Both the position numbers and the translations under genes were made by a program. From Branchiostoma floridae (taxonomy: Eukaryota > Chordata > Leptocardii > Amphioxiformes > Branchiostomatidae), in assembly GCF_000003815.2 (NCBI RefSeq), contig NC_049983.1:15558425-15622424 (forward strand): a stretch of DNA of 64,000 nt. The letters run 5' to 3'. The notes below the pieces were generated by a model. The model saw nothing but the letters and a program-made list of their open reading frames with translations, was not told the origin of the DNA and searched no databases. Positions 20,601-30,570 of this stretch are shown here, piece by piece (position 1 is the stretch's first letter; each line of letters begins with the position of its first letter).

Positions 20601-21586
20601 CACACTCTTTGAAGCTTCAGGAGATCAGTTCCTGTAGATCTAACCATTTTAGAACTATTATAGGAAGCTGACATCTCACCTGTATAATAACAAATGTCTC
20701 AATAGATTACATGCGCCTAAATTCTCAATGGTTCATCTTCTACAGCCAATAGAGTGGAGCGAGTTGTTATATTATAGGCAGTTTGATTAATCATTAATCA
20801 AACTGCCTATAATATAGCAACTCTAGTTCTCTTGACTGTCAAGTACGTGATTTGTTGAATAAAGGTTTTGTAGACTGCTTTTCCATTAGCAAAAAGATTA
20901 TCGAAACTTGGCACAGTTATTAACTGTTTGAAGACCAAGAAGTGTGCTAAATTTGATTTTTTTGTCAGGTAATAAAAAGAGTCGGTTACGGAAACTTTAA
21001 GCAGCCTACCCTAAATCCACTCCTTATCCACGACCCTGACGACCTCACTTCACCCCAGGAACGAAAAAAGAACAAATGATTGGGATTTAAAGATAAAACT
21101 AGGCAAGTGGCTTATAGAGAAATGCAACTTGATAGATGTGCAGATTTAGTTTTTGCCATAGCTACAAGTGATGTAGGGACATTATCAATCGCACGTTAAT
21201 TGACCCTCTAACTTCTTCCGACGGGATAACAAGGGTGTGGTCTTCTTAAACTCAACTCAGTCATTGAACAACAAAAAAATCTGAACAGCAAATTGAGATA
21301 TGTCAATCCCAAGAGGACATATTTTTGTACCTTTGTGCCAAATTTCAACTCAATCGATGGAAAAAAACGAGTCTGTTCATAAAACAAGTCGCATTACTTT
21401 TTGAAGGCCCCGTACTGTGGGTTGTACATACCGTTGAGACGTCTCATGAATGCCACTTGTTAACTTTTTCAAGTGAAATCGTGGTTCTTGCACACTGATG
21501 TACAACATAGACAGGGTCAACACAAACAGAAGCACCATCCCTCCCCTGAACAGTCTTGGTGTGTTACAAGGCTTCCTTAAACGCAT
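17601..21586 (-). CDS. ST8Sia-like alpha-2,8-sialyltransferase, gene F
   Basis: Coding exons: 21432-21586, 19246-19452, 18225-18785, 17601-17874; joined 398 aa. Start at the conserved ATG 21584-21586 (MRLRKPCNTPR). Exon 1: signal anchor (GGMVLLFVLTLSMLYI). Exon 2: short stem with several N-x-S/T sites; it lacks the QRW of other copies (MCFNSTEVQNMR). Exon 3: motif L (CAVVGNSGILLNSSCGQEID), DVGSKANLTTMNPS. Exon 4: motif S, HYYD, HNMPEE. All junctions are GT-AG, phase 2. Intron 1 holds a TA-flanked MITE whose end is 17 bp from the exon 1 donor, and a block at 19870-20140 also found in intron 1 of G and partly E. A second MITE (21709-22289) separates exon 1 from the upstream block. Confidence 0.85.
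19870..20140 (-). other. Intron 1 block shared by genes F, G and E
   Basis: AACAACAAAGCCTGC...AGATGTCAGGTAGAAA...GGTGAGCTCA is shared with 28540-28790 (gene G) and partly 16305-16360 (gene E). In F the minus strand is open for 103 codons and includes a hydrophobic MATSTTTVSLLILELTL segment, but the frame is broken in G. Retained intronic homology is the simplest reading; a lost or alternative 5' exon is possible. Confidence 0.35.
20453..21412. mobile_element. Tc1/mariner-type non-autonomous element with TA target site
   Basis: Inverted ends of about 80 bp: GGGGCCTTCAAAAAGTAATG...GTTGAAATTTGGCACAAAGG on the left and the inverse on the right, flanked by TA (20451-20452, 21413-21414). Internal 650 bp has no transposase frame. 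A near-perfect hairpin (20762-20823, arms around GGCAGTTTGATTAATC) is nested inside, perhaps a second tiny element. Located in gene F intron 1. Confidence 0.8.
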
Positions 21587-21708
21587 GATGAAATGTTTCC
21601 TCCGCACAGATCGCTAGGCAAAAATATCTGTCCCATCTGTGTGACGTTTGCTGACATTTGAACCAGAACCCGATATGACCCTTTCTCCGGTTCACTTCTA
21701 GCTCTAAG

Positions 21709-22289
21709 GCTAAGGGCACAACCCGCCGTACGTGCTTTTTGTCCGTACGTTTTTGTGGGACGTCGCATTTGCCACTTTTTTTCTGAAAACGTGGGAAAGG
21801 AATGACAAGAGCAAGGAGGGGTATGTCTCAACGCACGTCACTCGCACTGTTGCGCAAGGTGTAATACGTAAGTATGCGGTCTGCCGTGAGTCGGTTGCGT
21901 GTATCGTGAATGAATGAATGGTTTATCAAAAAACGTAATACCTCGCAGCCATAGGCTGAATTACGTATGCGGTACAAGCGTGGCACAATAACGTAGGCTC
22001 CGTTTCAACTTATCATACACTTTAAAACTTTAAGACAATTGATCTTAATCGGAACATGATTAATATCGACTATTCACACCGTTATTGTCAGTTGTTAAGG
22101 AGGCGGACTAAATATGGCATTGGGAAATTTCGTTATCAGTTCGTTTTGCACTTTACAGTTCTTTGCGCAAATGGTACTTGATTTGTACGTGCTTACAACG
22201 TACTTACCACTTACGGATCCCAAACGATTACCCACGTTTTGGCACGTAGACAACACGCAGTTGCACGTACGGCGGGTTGTGCCCTTAGC
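21709..22289. mobile_element. MITE with GCTAAGGGCACAACCCGCCG ends
   Basis: Begins GCTAAGGGCACAACCCGCCG(TACGTGC) and ends with its inverse GGCGGGTTGTGCCCTTAGC. About 580 bp. Same family as the shorter 31034-31317 element. It lies between exon 1 of gene F and its upstream block. Confidence 0.8.
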
Positions 22290-22350
22290 TTTTAGGAGTG
22301 TGTCGACATCCATGCGGCATTCACAAGCAAGCTCATGATTAGTAAGGTGT
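22290..22350 (-). promoter_or_regulatory. Conserved block upstream of gene F, displaced by a MITE
   Basis: GTGTCGACATCCATGCGGCA, then TTCACAAGCAAGC, matches the block of the other genes but stands about 700 bp from the F start because the MITE lies between. Confidence 0.3.
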
Positions 22351-23028
22351 TTATACCTACATGATAGATGGGTAATGTTGACTCCATGTATGATACTATT
22401 TTTGTTAGGATGTGCCCATATTTTTTTCCGGCAAAAAATTGTCCTCGTTGGCTGAGTTGCCTAGTCCCAAACCTATCCCCACAGTCTGAGTTCTTACATA
22501 TATTAGCCCAGATCCATTTTGTTTTCTTCAGAAATGCAGGAAATAAATACTAAAAGTATTTATCAAGTCAGGAATCCGAGGAGAACGTGGGAATGGCGGT
22601 AATGAATGTAGTGCTATATTTTGCAACAACAAAAAATCCAGAAAAAAACTCAAGATATGGGTATTAAATGTTCAATTTTGATCTGCATTCAAGACAATGA
22701 AAAACTAACAAGCAAATTCAGGATGTCATAATCTCATCAATGGGCACTTCCATGTAAAATAACCAACCCAATGCAGCAGTCAGATATGTGAAAAAGTCCA
22801 ATCTGAATATTTACTGTGCGGCGGAACAAAAAGACGTAAAGAGAAAACTTATACAAGTTGACGCACAATATTACATACGATCCAAGGCTAGTGGGGGACA
22901 CCTCACCTTACATTGGTCGACATCCGAGAACACAACATCTGACAGCCAAGTATTATTCATACATTACAGCACTTGAATATGTAGATGCCCAATAATTGGG
23001 ATTCATAATCGAAAAGAAAATCTAAGCA

Positions 23029-26000
23029 TCAACGACATGGTTCTGTATGCAGTACCAATGCACCCCGCATGTGGAGCTGCCGAAGTGTCCTAAATTCCTC
23101 TGGCATGCTGTGAGTCTTATTGCCGATCATCTCAGTATTCGTGTCGTAATAGTGGTACCGCAGCGCCCTGCCTCGTGTGTCCTCGCTGAACGGATAGAAG
23201 CCGTACATGTGGATCTGGTCGCAGATGGTGGCAGCCAGGGTGTACATGTGAGCTCCCGTGGACGGACGGAGCGCGAGAATCTTAAACCCAGCCTTTCTCC
23301 AAATTCTGTAAAATATTTAGTCCAGATACTCATCATGATACTCATTTTTAACCACGTTCATAATAATTCCGATATAAAAAAAAAAGAAAAAAAAAGACAC
23401 AAGTACAATAAGAAAAACAGCAGAAGATTTTACAATGGAAATTAAATAGTGTTGCACTACTTAGCACCATTTTGCAATTTCATCATACAACGTTTTACGT
23501 ATCAACACTCGACTGGGTCTTTTGAAGACCGCCGGAACAGTGATGATATCTGTAGTTTTTTTCTCTGTGAATAAGATACTGAATCGACAAATTGACAGGC
23601 AAACTCACGATTTCACAACAGTGTTAATCCTCGCCGGTGGAAAAGGAGTCTTCATCGTTAGTTTGTGCTGAAGAAGGATCTGTATGATTGCGCTTACCCA
23701 CTGATCTCCGACCGAAGACGTTAATGTGGGTATGTACAAGATCTGGTCGCCAACTTGATCCAGACGGCGTAACAAGCGATCATAATCATCCGTCGTTTTG
23801 TTGTCCCATTGGCCGAAGTGTTGCCCGATCACAGATGGGTTCATTGTGGTCAAGTTTGCCTTGGAGCCGACATCTTTCTCATAACCTTCGATTTGAGGCA
23901 GGTTACACCGAATGACGAAGTCCATAGAGTCGATTTCTTGACCACAGCTACTGTTCAGTAGGATACCAGAGTTGCCTACGACTGCGCAGGTGTAAAAGTG
24001 GCGATCCTTCAGAGGTGATTCTTCTGGAATTAACTTCAAGAAATCTTTGGTAACGTTAAGTGAAGTCTTATTACCCCATTTCATTTCATATCTCAACTGT
24101 TGCCCAACCCGTAGTCCGGACTTCCTTAGCGTCAGGTCCCTATCCGGGTTGTAAAACTTGAGGATGTGTTTTCTGGAAGTAAAAACGAGTCGAGTCAGCC
24201 AGTTTCAGGAGTGTGGTGAAAAAAAACTGTTTATATTTACTAATCACGAAGGTTTTTTGGACCTCGTATGGTCAGACTTGCAGGAGTGTCAGGGAGAGTG
24301 ACAGGAATCAACTTGACATGTATTCTAGGCCATCAGCAAGGAGCAATTGTCTCGCGATACGTTAGAGTTTATCTAATAAGTAGTATCTCTTTTGAGTGCT
24401 TACCTCATGTTTTTAACCTCGGCACTGTTAAAACGTTTTTTACTACCGTTCTGTGGCGCAATTATAGTTCCTGATAGTTTGTTGTTCTGCACAGAAGTCT
24501 GATTGGTAGAATCGGCTTTTTCGCTCCCGGACCATCTTGAAGTTGCTACCAAGAATTCTTTGATGAATATTTTTGCTGTGTTCTTGTCGAAACTGTAAGA
24601 AAATGTGTGATCAACACATTTAATGATGGTACAAAAATACATAATTCCCTCCTTTTCACATGGTCTACATTACGTTTCAGTTTGGTGGGGGAATTTAATC
24701 ATAGTTATTAATTATTAATTCATTCGGCTTACATTACAGGCAGCCAAGGTCGTATTTACCTGTGAGTATAATGTACCCTCCCCCTCGTATATATTGTCAT
24801 CCAAAAGTTATCAAAAATGGAGTAGCATGCCATACCTTGTAAAAAGCCTACTATATAAGTTTCACATAGTTTGGGTCAAACATACACTGTTGATAAATGT
24901 AATGTCATCATCGTAATAATATACCATGGAAAACTCTATAAATTCATGTTTTACCAACGCGTCTTAAAACGAGAGAACTCTCTCTCTATAAAACATATAT
25001 ATCGGTTTTATATATATATGTATAAATATATGAACAGATGAATTATATATATAAATATATATATATATAGGGAGAGAGATTTACATGCTTCTTCTCTCGT
25101 TTTCAGACGTGTTTGTAGAACAGGAATGTATATATAGAGAGAGATCTCAAAGTAGAATTTTCTTATCATTCTCTAGATATCTAACCCAATGCCTTAAGCC
25201 CCGATTGCGCCAAACAAATATGATTGTCATTGTCCTCTTAACCTCTTAAGTTTTTATGAAGCTGATTAACATCTGGTTTGTTACAGTCAAATATTTAATG
25301 GCGGTTACACTAGTAGACTAGAGTTCCTCGAACACACATATTCGCCAAATAAACATTTTTTATCGAAGGTCGTTGTTTCTCAATGATTAATGTATGTAAT
25401 TATGGCTATAATGGGCCAGCTAAGCACCAAATACAGCTTAATACGAGATGTTAATATAGCAAAGCTGGATGTAAGGTCTTTAGTTAGGCTAGGTTAGGCT
25501 AGGTCTTTAGTTTTATATAAGATTTCACTCTACAAAATGTACATTGCAGTCTTTTCGTAAAAAAAGAAATAATGAACAAACTTTGAGTGACTGGCCTATG
25601 TATTAGATAATAGGTCATCTAAGGGTTATCTAAGGGTCATACGTAAGGATTGTTACGGCCCTGCCTTGGTGAATGTTTGTGTCCATCTCATGAAAATAGT
25701 AAGTAAAGTTTTGCAATCGCGAGTTAAGTCAGAGGTATTTTACACAGTCTACCTGGCTGGCTATCACGCCAGGCTACTCAGATCCCCCCATCCATAGCCC
25801 CGCAAAGACAAAATAGCTGATTGACAGGCATAGTAATTGCTCCAACCCTACCAGTGACCCCAGGTCGGCCTGTCTGCTGGCTGGCTGACCCTCTGGGAGG
25901 GTTTCATTGCAGGAACACCAGCACCAGTACTGTGTGTTTATGCTATAGGAAAATATATCCACAAATGCTTATACTGTAGAACCAATAGTGTAAAGGACAT

Positions 26001-29000
26001 GCTATACTCAATATGTTGACTTATTCATACCTATAGATATCCATACATGTATATGTCTGTTAAGTAAATGTGTCTTTAGAATGACACATAGAAAAGCGCT
26101 GTAAAAACTTTATAAAACACTGTAATAGCAAAAAAACGTGTTCAGAAGACTGTGTCATTAAAAATGACACTATAGAAAAGCGCTGTAAAAACATTATAAA
26201 ACAGAGTAACAGCGAAATATCGTGTTCATTCGATCTCCCAGTGCAAGCCTTCTTCGGCCAGCTGACAAAGGATATCACAGAACTGAGAGGACCCGGCGGT
26301 TGCTAGGCACATTAACTAATTGCTGTCACTCTACCCTACGATACCAACCTATTTAGTTCTAAGTGAGCGGGCTCACTTGCATTAGGAGAACTGTTAACCG
26401 CATCAAACCAGGATTGCGTTATCTGGATGAGTGCAGAGACTGTCTGAAACCATGCTGAGAGTCATGAATCAGGTGATTTGTGTCCTGTAGCAATAAGTCC
26501 CGGAGAAACACCTCGTACACCTTACCCAGATAGCTCGTTAGGGAAATGCGCCTGAAATCTTCAAGACCTTTGGGCCTGGTCACCTTCGGTACTGGCACTA
26601 CCAGTTCTTCTGTCCATTGTAAGGGAATGTTGTAAGCATGCATTGTAGATATTGCACATTACAGGAGCAAGCTCTTCATAGAAGTTGGACAGTAGCCATG
26701 GCGGTATATGACCCCCCCCGAGGATTCACCTTCTTCATTTGAAGTTCTGGTATGGCTTGAAGTAATAGATGGTCAGATATTTCTCTGTGTAACTCCTCTC
26801 ATCTGCTATAAAACTTGGCCAAGCTCTTAGAACTCATCACTCTGGTACCGAGACATTTCTCTATGCGCAAACATAAAATAATCTCTAGATACTCAGAGCC
26901 TTTTTGGAGTATAATGAATGGATCACTGTTATAAGGGTCCAGCAAGCTTCCCGAGTTGATGTCCGGTGTCGACTAATTGACTGACTGACTGTTAGACCTG
27001 GGTATTTGGACTCTCAAAAAAGTACTAGTGTCATGCTCTTTAAGCTACTAACAACAAATGTGCTACCAATATCATAGCATGGATAATAATGATCAGAATG
27101 AAGGACTGTTTGATTGCCTATTAACACTGCTAATCTTCCCAGCCTTGACTGAAAATGCCACTTGACCACTGGCTCATATTATAATGTCACCAGAAATATA
27201 TTTTGCTCCAAGCAGAAAGACTTCTAATGAGCTTATTTGGTTTGAATATAAACCTCGGAGCCTAGAGACACTTGTTCATGCTTCTCTCCACTGCAAACAA
27301 TTAACAGGTCAATGACATGTGCATCATCAGGCTAATCTGTTAATCACATCTCTGATTAGATTGGTAACAGAAGCAATCCTCTATTTAGTACATAGGAATA
27401 AGTTCCTTACATTTGATTGTCTCAAAGTTATGTCATGCTCACCATTAGCTATTCAAAACTAAATTCTATGAACAGCTTTTAGGTTACCAAAGATCCAAAC
27501 TTGTAAATTCAAGGCATCTCCAATTACTGGGAACTGACATCCCTGCCACGGTCTGCCATGGCGATTAGTTCTGCTCCACCTTTGATTTGTCTTTGAGTTG
27601 AGGGGTCATCCCCCTGCTGAGGCCAGGAGGCTGAGGGCAGGGGGTTAATTTGCTGTGACTGGCCCTTTTAGGGGAAGGAGATCAGGCTAGGGTGACACTT
27701 TTGTAAGGGATATTCTTCTCCAGTATAAGTTAAAGTAATTATATTAAGAAGATCGCGGTTTACATAATTAGCATCTCATTATGTTGATAATCACCCTAAG
27801 TACCTACCTACCAAGAGCAAAGAATATCCATCAATCCCCTCTGCAGTTATCCTTCTTAAAAGTTACGAACTATAAGACCCGCTGCAGTTCCAAACAAGCT
27901 GCTAGGGGGCCCAAAATTACACCATTCACTCCTAGTCCCAACAGCTATCCACCACTTAAAAATCATGAACATGGCACTTCTGGAAAATTTAGGCGCAAGC
28001 TTTGACGCTCACTTGCAGTACCAAAACAAGTCGCCAGGAGGCCCATTATCGAACTTGACCTTCCTTTCTGTGTCCCCTACCTATCAACAAAATATCATTA
28101 GCATCCATGTAGAACATCTCGAGTTATCGTGTTAACAGACAAACGCAATTACATACAAAGCCAGCTACAGCACCATAGGTAAAAGCTAGCTAAACCATTC
28201 TCGCACATGACAATTCTTTACACAACCGCTACACACCTGCCAAATATCGTAGAAATCGCCCAGCTGCATTTTGAGTTATGCTTCTCGAAACAAACCTCGA
28301 AAAAATACAAAGCTCGCTGCTATACCGTAGGAAAACGCCAGGTAAACCATTTTCAAACTAGGCATGCCTTTCGACAACCGCTACACACCTACAAAAAATC
28401 AAAAAGTTCCATCCACAATTTCTCGACTTATATGCTGTTGACCTACATACAGACCCAAGTAAGCAATCTCATAATATTCGCTGGCGAATATAACCAGTTC
28501 AGATATCAAGCAAATTTGTGTAGCACTCCTTTCACCTAGGCGGTGTTCACAACAACAAAGCCTGCGCTGGGATATTGAAAAGGTGCCATTCTCCAGCGTA
28601 ACTCCATACACGTGCATTCAAGCGCAATACACGTAACATTTTGATCAGAAGATGTCAGGTAGAAAGAACTTGACGGTGTCCAAGCACATTAACGTAATAC
28701 ATGTACATGTACAATAAGGATCCGGTGACACTGAAAGGTGAGCTCACGAGTCATCTACTAGTGCACTGCTGTAGTGCTGGGGATCATATATGCTTCAGTT
28801 AGCTAGCCACCTTAATTGTAAGGATAGATTGTAAGCCATTTCGCTGAAAGAAAGAAACGACGCTACATTTAGGTACAGAAGAAAAGAATAACACTGACAC
28901 GTGTAACAACCACATACCTTCGAGGCGTTTTGGGGTGAAACCGTGGATCTGCATACGAGGACAGTTTGTACAAACTAATGTACAACATTACCAAGGTCAA

Positions 29001-29063
29001 CACAATCAGAAGCACCAATCCTCTCCTCAATATTCTACTTGTGTTACACTTCTGTAAACTCAT
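23029..29063 (-). CDS. ST8Sia-like alpha-2,8-sialyltransferase, gene G
   Basis: Coding exons: 28918-29063, 24404-24592, 23609-24172, 23029-23305; joined 391 aa. The start is the ATG at 29061-29063 (MSLQKCNTSR), conserved in most paralogues; in-frame ATGs at 29111 and 29123 would add 16 or 20 residues. Exon 1: signal anchor (GLVLLIVLTLVMLYISL). Exon 2: shortest stem, ends KRFNSAEVKNMR, so the N-glycosylation sequon NST of other copies is now NSA and lost. Exon 3: CAVVGNSGILLNSSCGQEID, then DVGSKANLTTMNPS. Exon 4: motif S, HYYD, HSMPEE (H-x4-E kept). Intron 1 is 4.3 kb and repeat-rich, including a reverse transcriptase fragment. Confidence 0.8.
24950..25150. repeat. AT-rich foldback and microsatellite (gene G intron 1)
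   Basis: TAAAACGAGAGAA and its inverse TTCTCTCGTTTTCA flank (TA)n and (GA)n runs. Probably a small foldback element grown by slippage. Confidence 0.5.
26080..26230. repeat. Tandem duplication, about 80-bp unit
   Basis: Two units share ATGACAC.ATAGAAAAGCGCTGTAAAAAC...TTATAAAACA..GTAA. No function seen. In gene G intron 1. Confidence 0.65.
26419..26860 (-). pseudogene. Degenerate non-LTR reverse transcriptase fragment
   Basis: The minus strand reads WTEELVVPVPKV, then FRRISLTSYLGKVYE, then DSQHGFR, which match the early blocks of a non-LTR retrotransposon reverse transcriptase (PI.L.. K..E.. Q.GFR). Upstream, frames shift and stop, so only a broken piece remains. The catalytic block is absent. 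It lies in gene G intron 1, same orientation as the gene. Confidence 0.65.
27780..28540. repeat. Cluster of degenerate CTAGGGGGCCC-type repeats
   Basis: Recurring words: CGCTGCAGTTCCAAACAAGC, TGCTAGGGGGCCCAAAATTA, GAGTTATCGTGTTAACAGAC, each returning in weaker form at roughly 120-300-bp intervals. Same family as 5090-5300 and 9225-9345. The rest of the region 26860-27780 shows no gene. Confidence 0.5.
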
Positions 29064-29204
29064 GATGACCGATGATGTTTCCTTCGCAAGAAGGTGTTCA
29101 AATGTTAACATATGACTCCCCATCTTGTTGCTGACTATTGTTACCGGAAACAGAACCCGATATGACCCCACCTGGCCAGCCCTCTCTATTCACCTGTAGC
29201 TCTT

Positions 29205-29275
29205 AGATTGAAGGGATCGTCTCAGCACCCATGCGTCATTCACAGACAAGCGCATGATCAGTAGCCTGTTCATAC
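29205..29275 (-). promoter_or_regulatory. Conserved upstream block of gene G (second copy near 29585-29650)
   Basis: GGATCGTCTCAGCACCCATG, then CGTCATTCACAGACAAGCGC, about 150-200 bp upstream of exon 1. A second, weaker copy (GGATCGTCTCAACATCTATG) is 370 bp further out. Confidence 0.35.
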
Positions 29276-30114
29276 CACGTGACGCGGGAGCTATTTTTGA
29301 CTCAGACCGACAGGTGTTTCCTGACTTATGAAAACTGATGATGCCTCCGGGAAAACGGTAGATTTTTGCTTGTCTGTATGTCTGTCTGCCTGTTTTTTAT
29401 GTTTCCTTTGCTAGGCTCTACAAGTCTCTTCAAGGCATGTCAGTTTTATTGCAATGGCGCCAAGTTCTTTTGCACTCGGGTTCTTGAAGCGTCGTTCACA
29501 GCAGCGTGATATAAACCGACATGTCTGATATGATGAGCCACCGGAGAAAAGGTTCGATTCGTAGTCTTTGCTTAACAGGCTAGTTTTACCGTTAGGATCG
29601 TCTCAACATCTATGCGTCATTCAGATATACATATATCCGTGACAGGTGGTGTTTGCACGCAAGGTATATCTAAACATTTTTTGTACGGCGGAACGGAAAG
29701 ACATGGAAATTATGAAATATATACACAATGACAACAACGGTGGGAGTGCCAAAAATAAGATCATACAGATAGTTCAAATCCACATATAATCAAGAAAGAT
29801 ATGCAAGTAATGAAAATATGAGGCACAGGAATGCAGTCACAAGATTAAAGATCAGCTGACACAACATGACCACACATTGAAACCCGGAAGATACACCCAC
29901 CCACACCCCTTTGGAACAATGGCTATGCAGATATTATACTAGTAATTTAGATACAATAGAGGACGAATGTCAGTTTGTAATAGAATATAGATTGTATAGC
30001 GAAGAGAAACTTGAACTGTATAAGGTTGTACAAAACCCTACTTCATTCATCCGTATTTCATTCACTCAACTTCTGTAGAAAAATCCATATTCCTAATGCA
30101 ACTGACTTTACCTC

Positions 30115-30380
30115 CTTCATGACCTCAATGAAAAGCGGCCTGCAGGTCGATTTGAGCTTCTCATGAATAAAGGAAGGATTAAACAAACAATTCATCGATT
30201 ATAGAATATCTGTTCTTTTATCTTCACTGTAACAGAAATGTGAGGAGAAGATAGATTTATCCATGGCCAACGATGGGCTAACTGAATCTGTTCAACATGT
30301 TTGTTGTGACCTGTACCTAGCCCAGTGTGATAAAATGTATAATAAAGACCTTCATTCACTCACTCACTCATTCATTATTT
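30115..30380 (+). repeat. Retroposon 3' ends downstream of gene H
   Basis: At 30115-30190 there is a 3' end like that of the gene E insertion (ATGAATAAA, then AAACAAACAA). Directly after it, 30215-30380 ends in (ATTC/ACTC)n following AATAAAGACC. Two independent retroposon tails; no coding sequence. Confidence 0.5.
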
Positions 30381-30570
30381 CATTATCACCATGAAATATT
30401 CATGGTGCTTATATCTACAGTAGCGTCTTCAGCCAGTAAAGACTCTGTACAACCAAGAACGCCCTTGGTACAACAAAATAACTCGATGATGAACGGATGT
30501 TATAATCATCTATGATATACGGCCTTATAATCGAAACGTATAAAATGAAATCTATGCATTCGCTAGAAAA

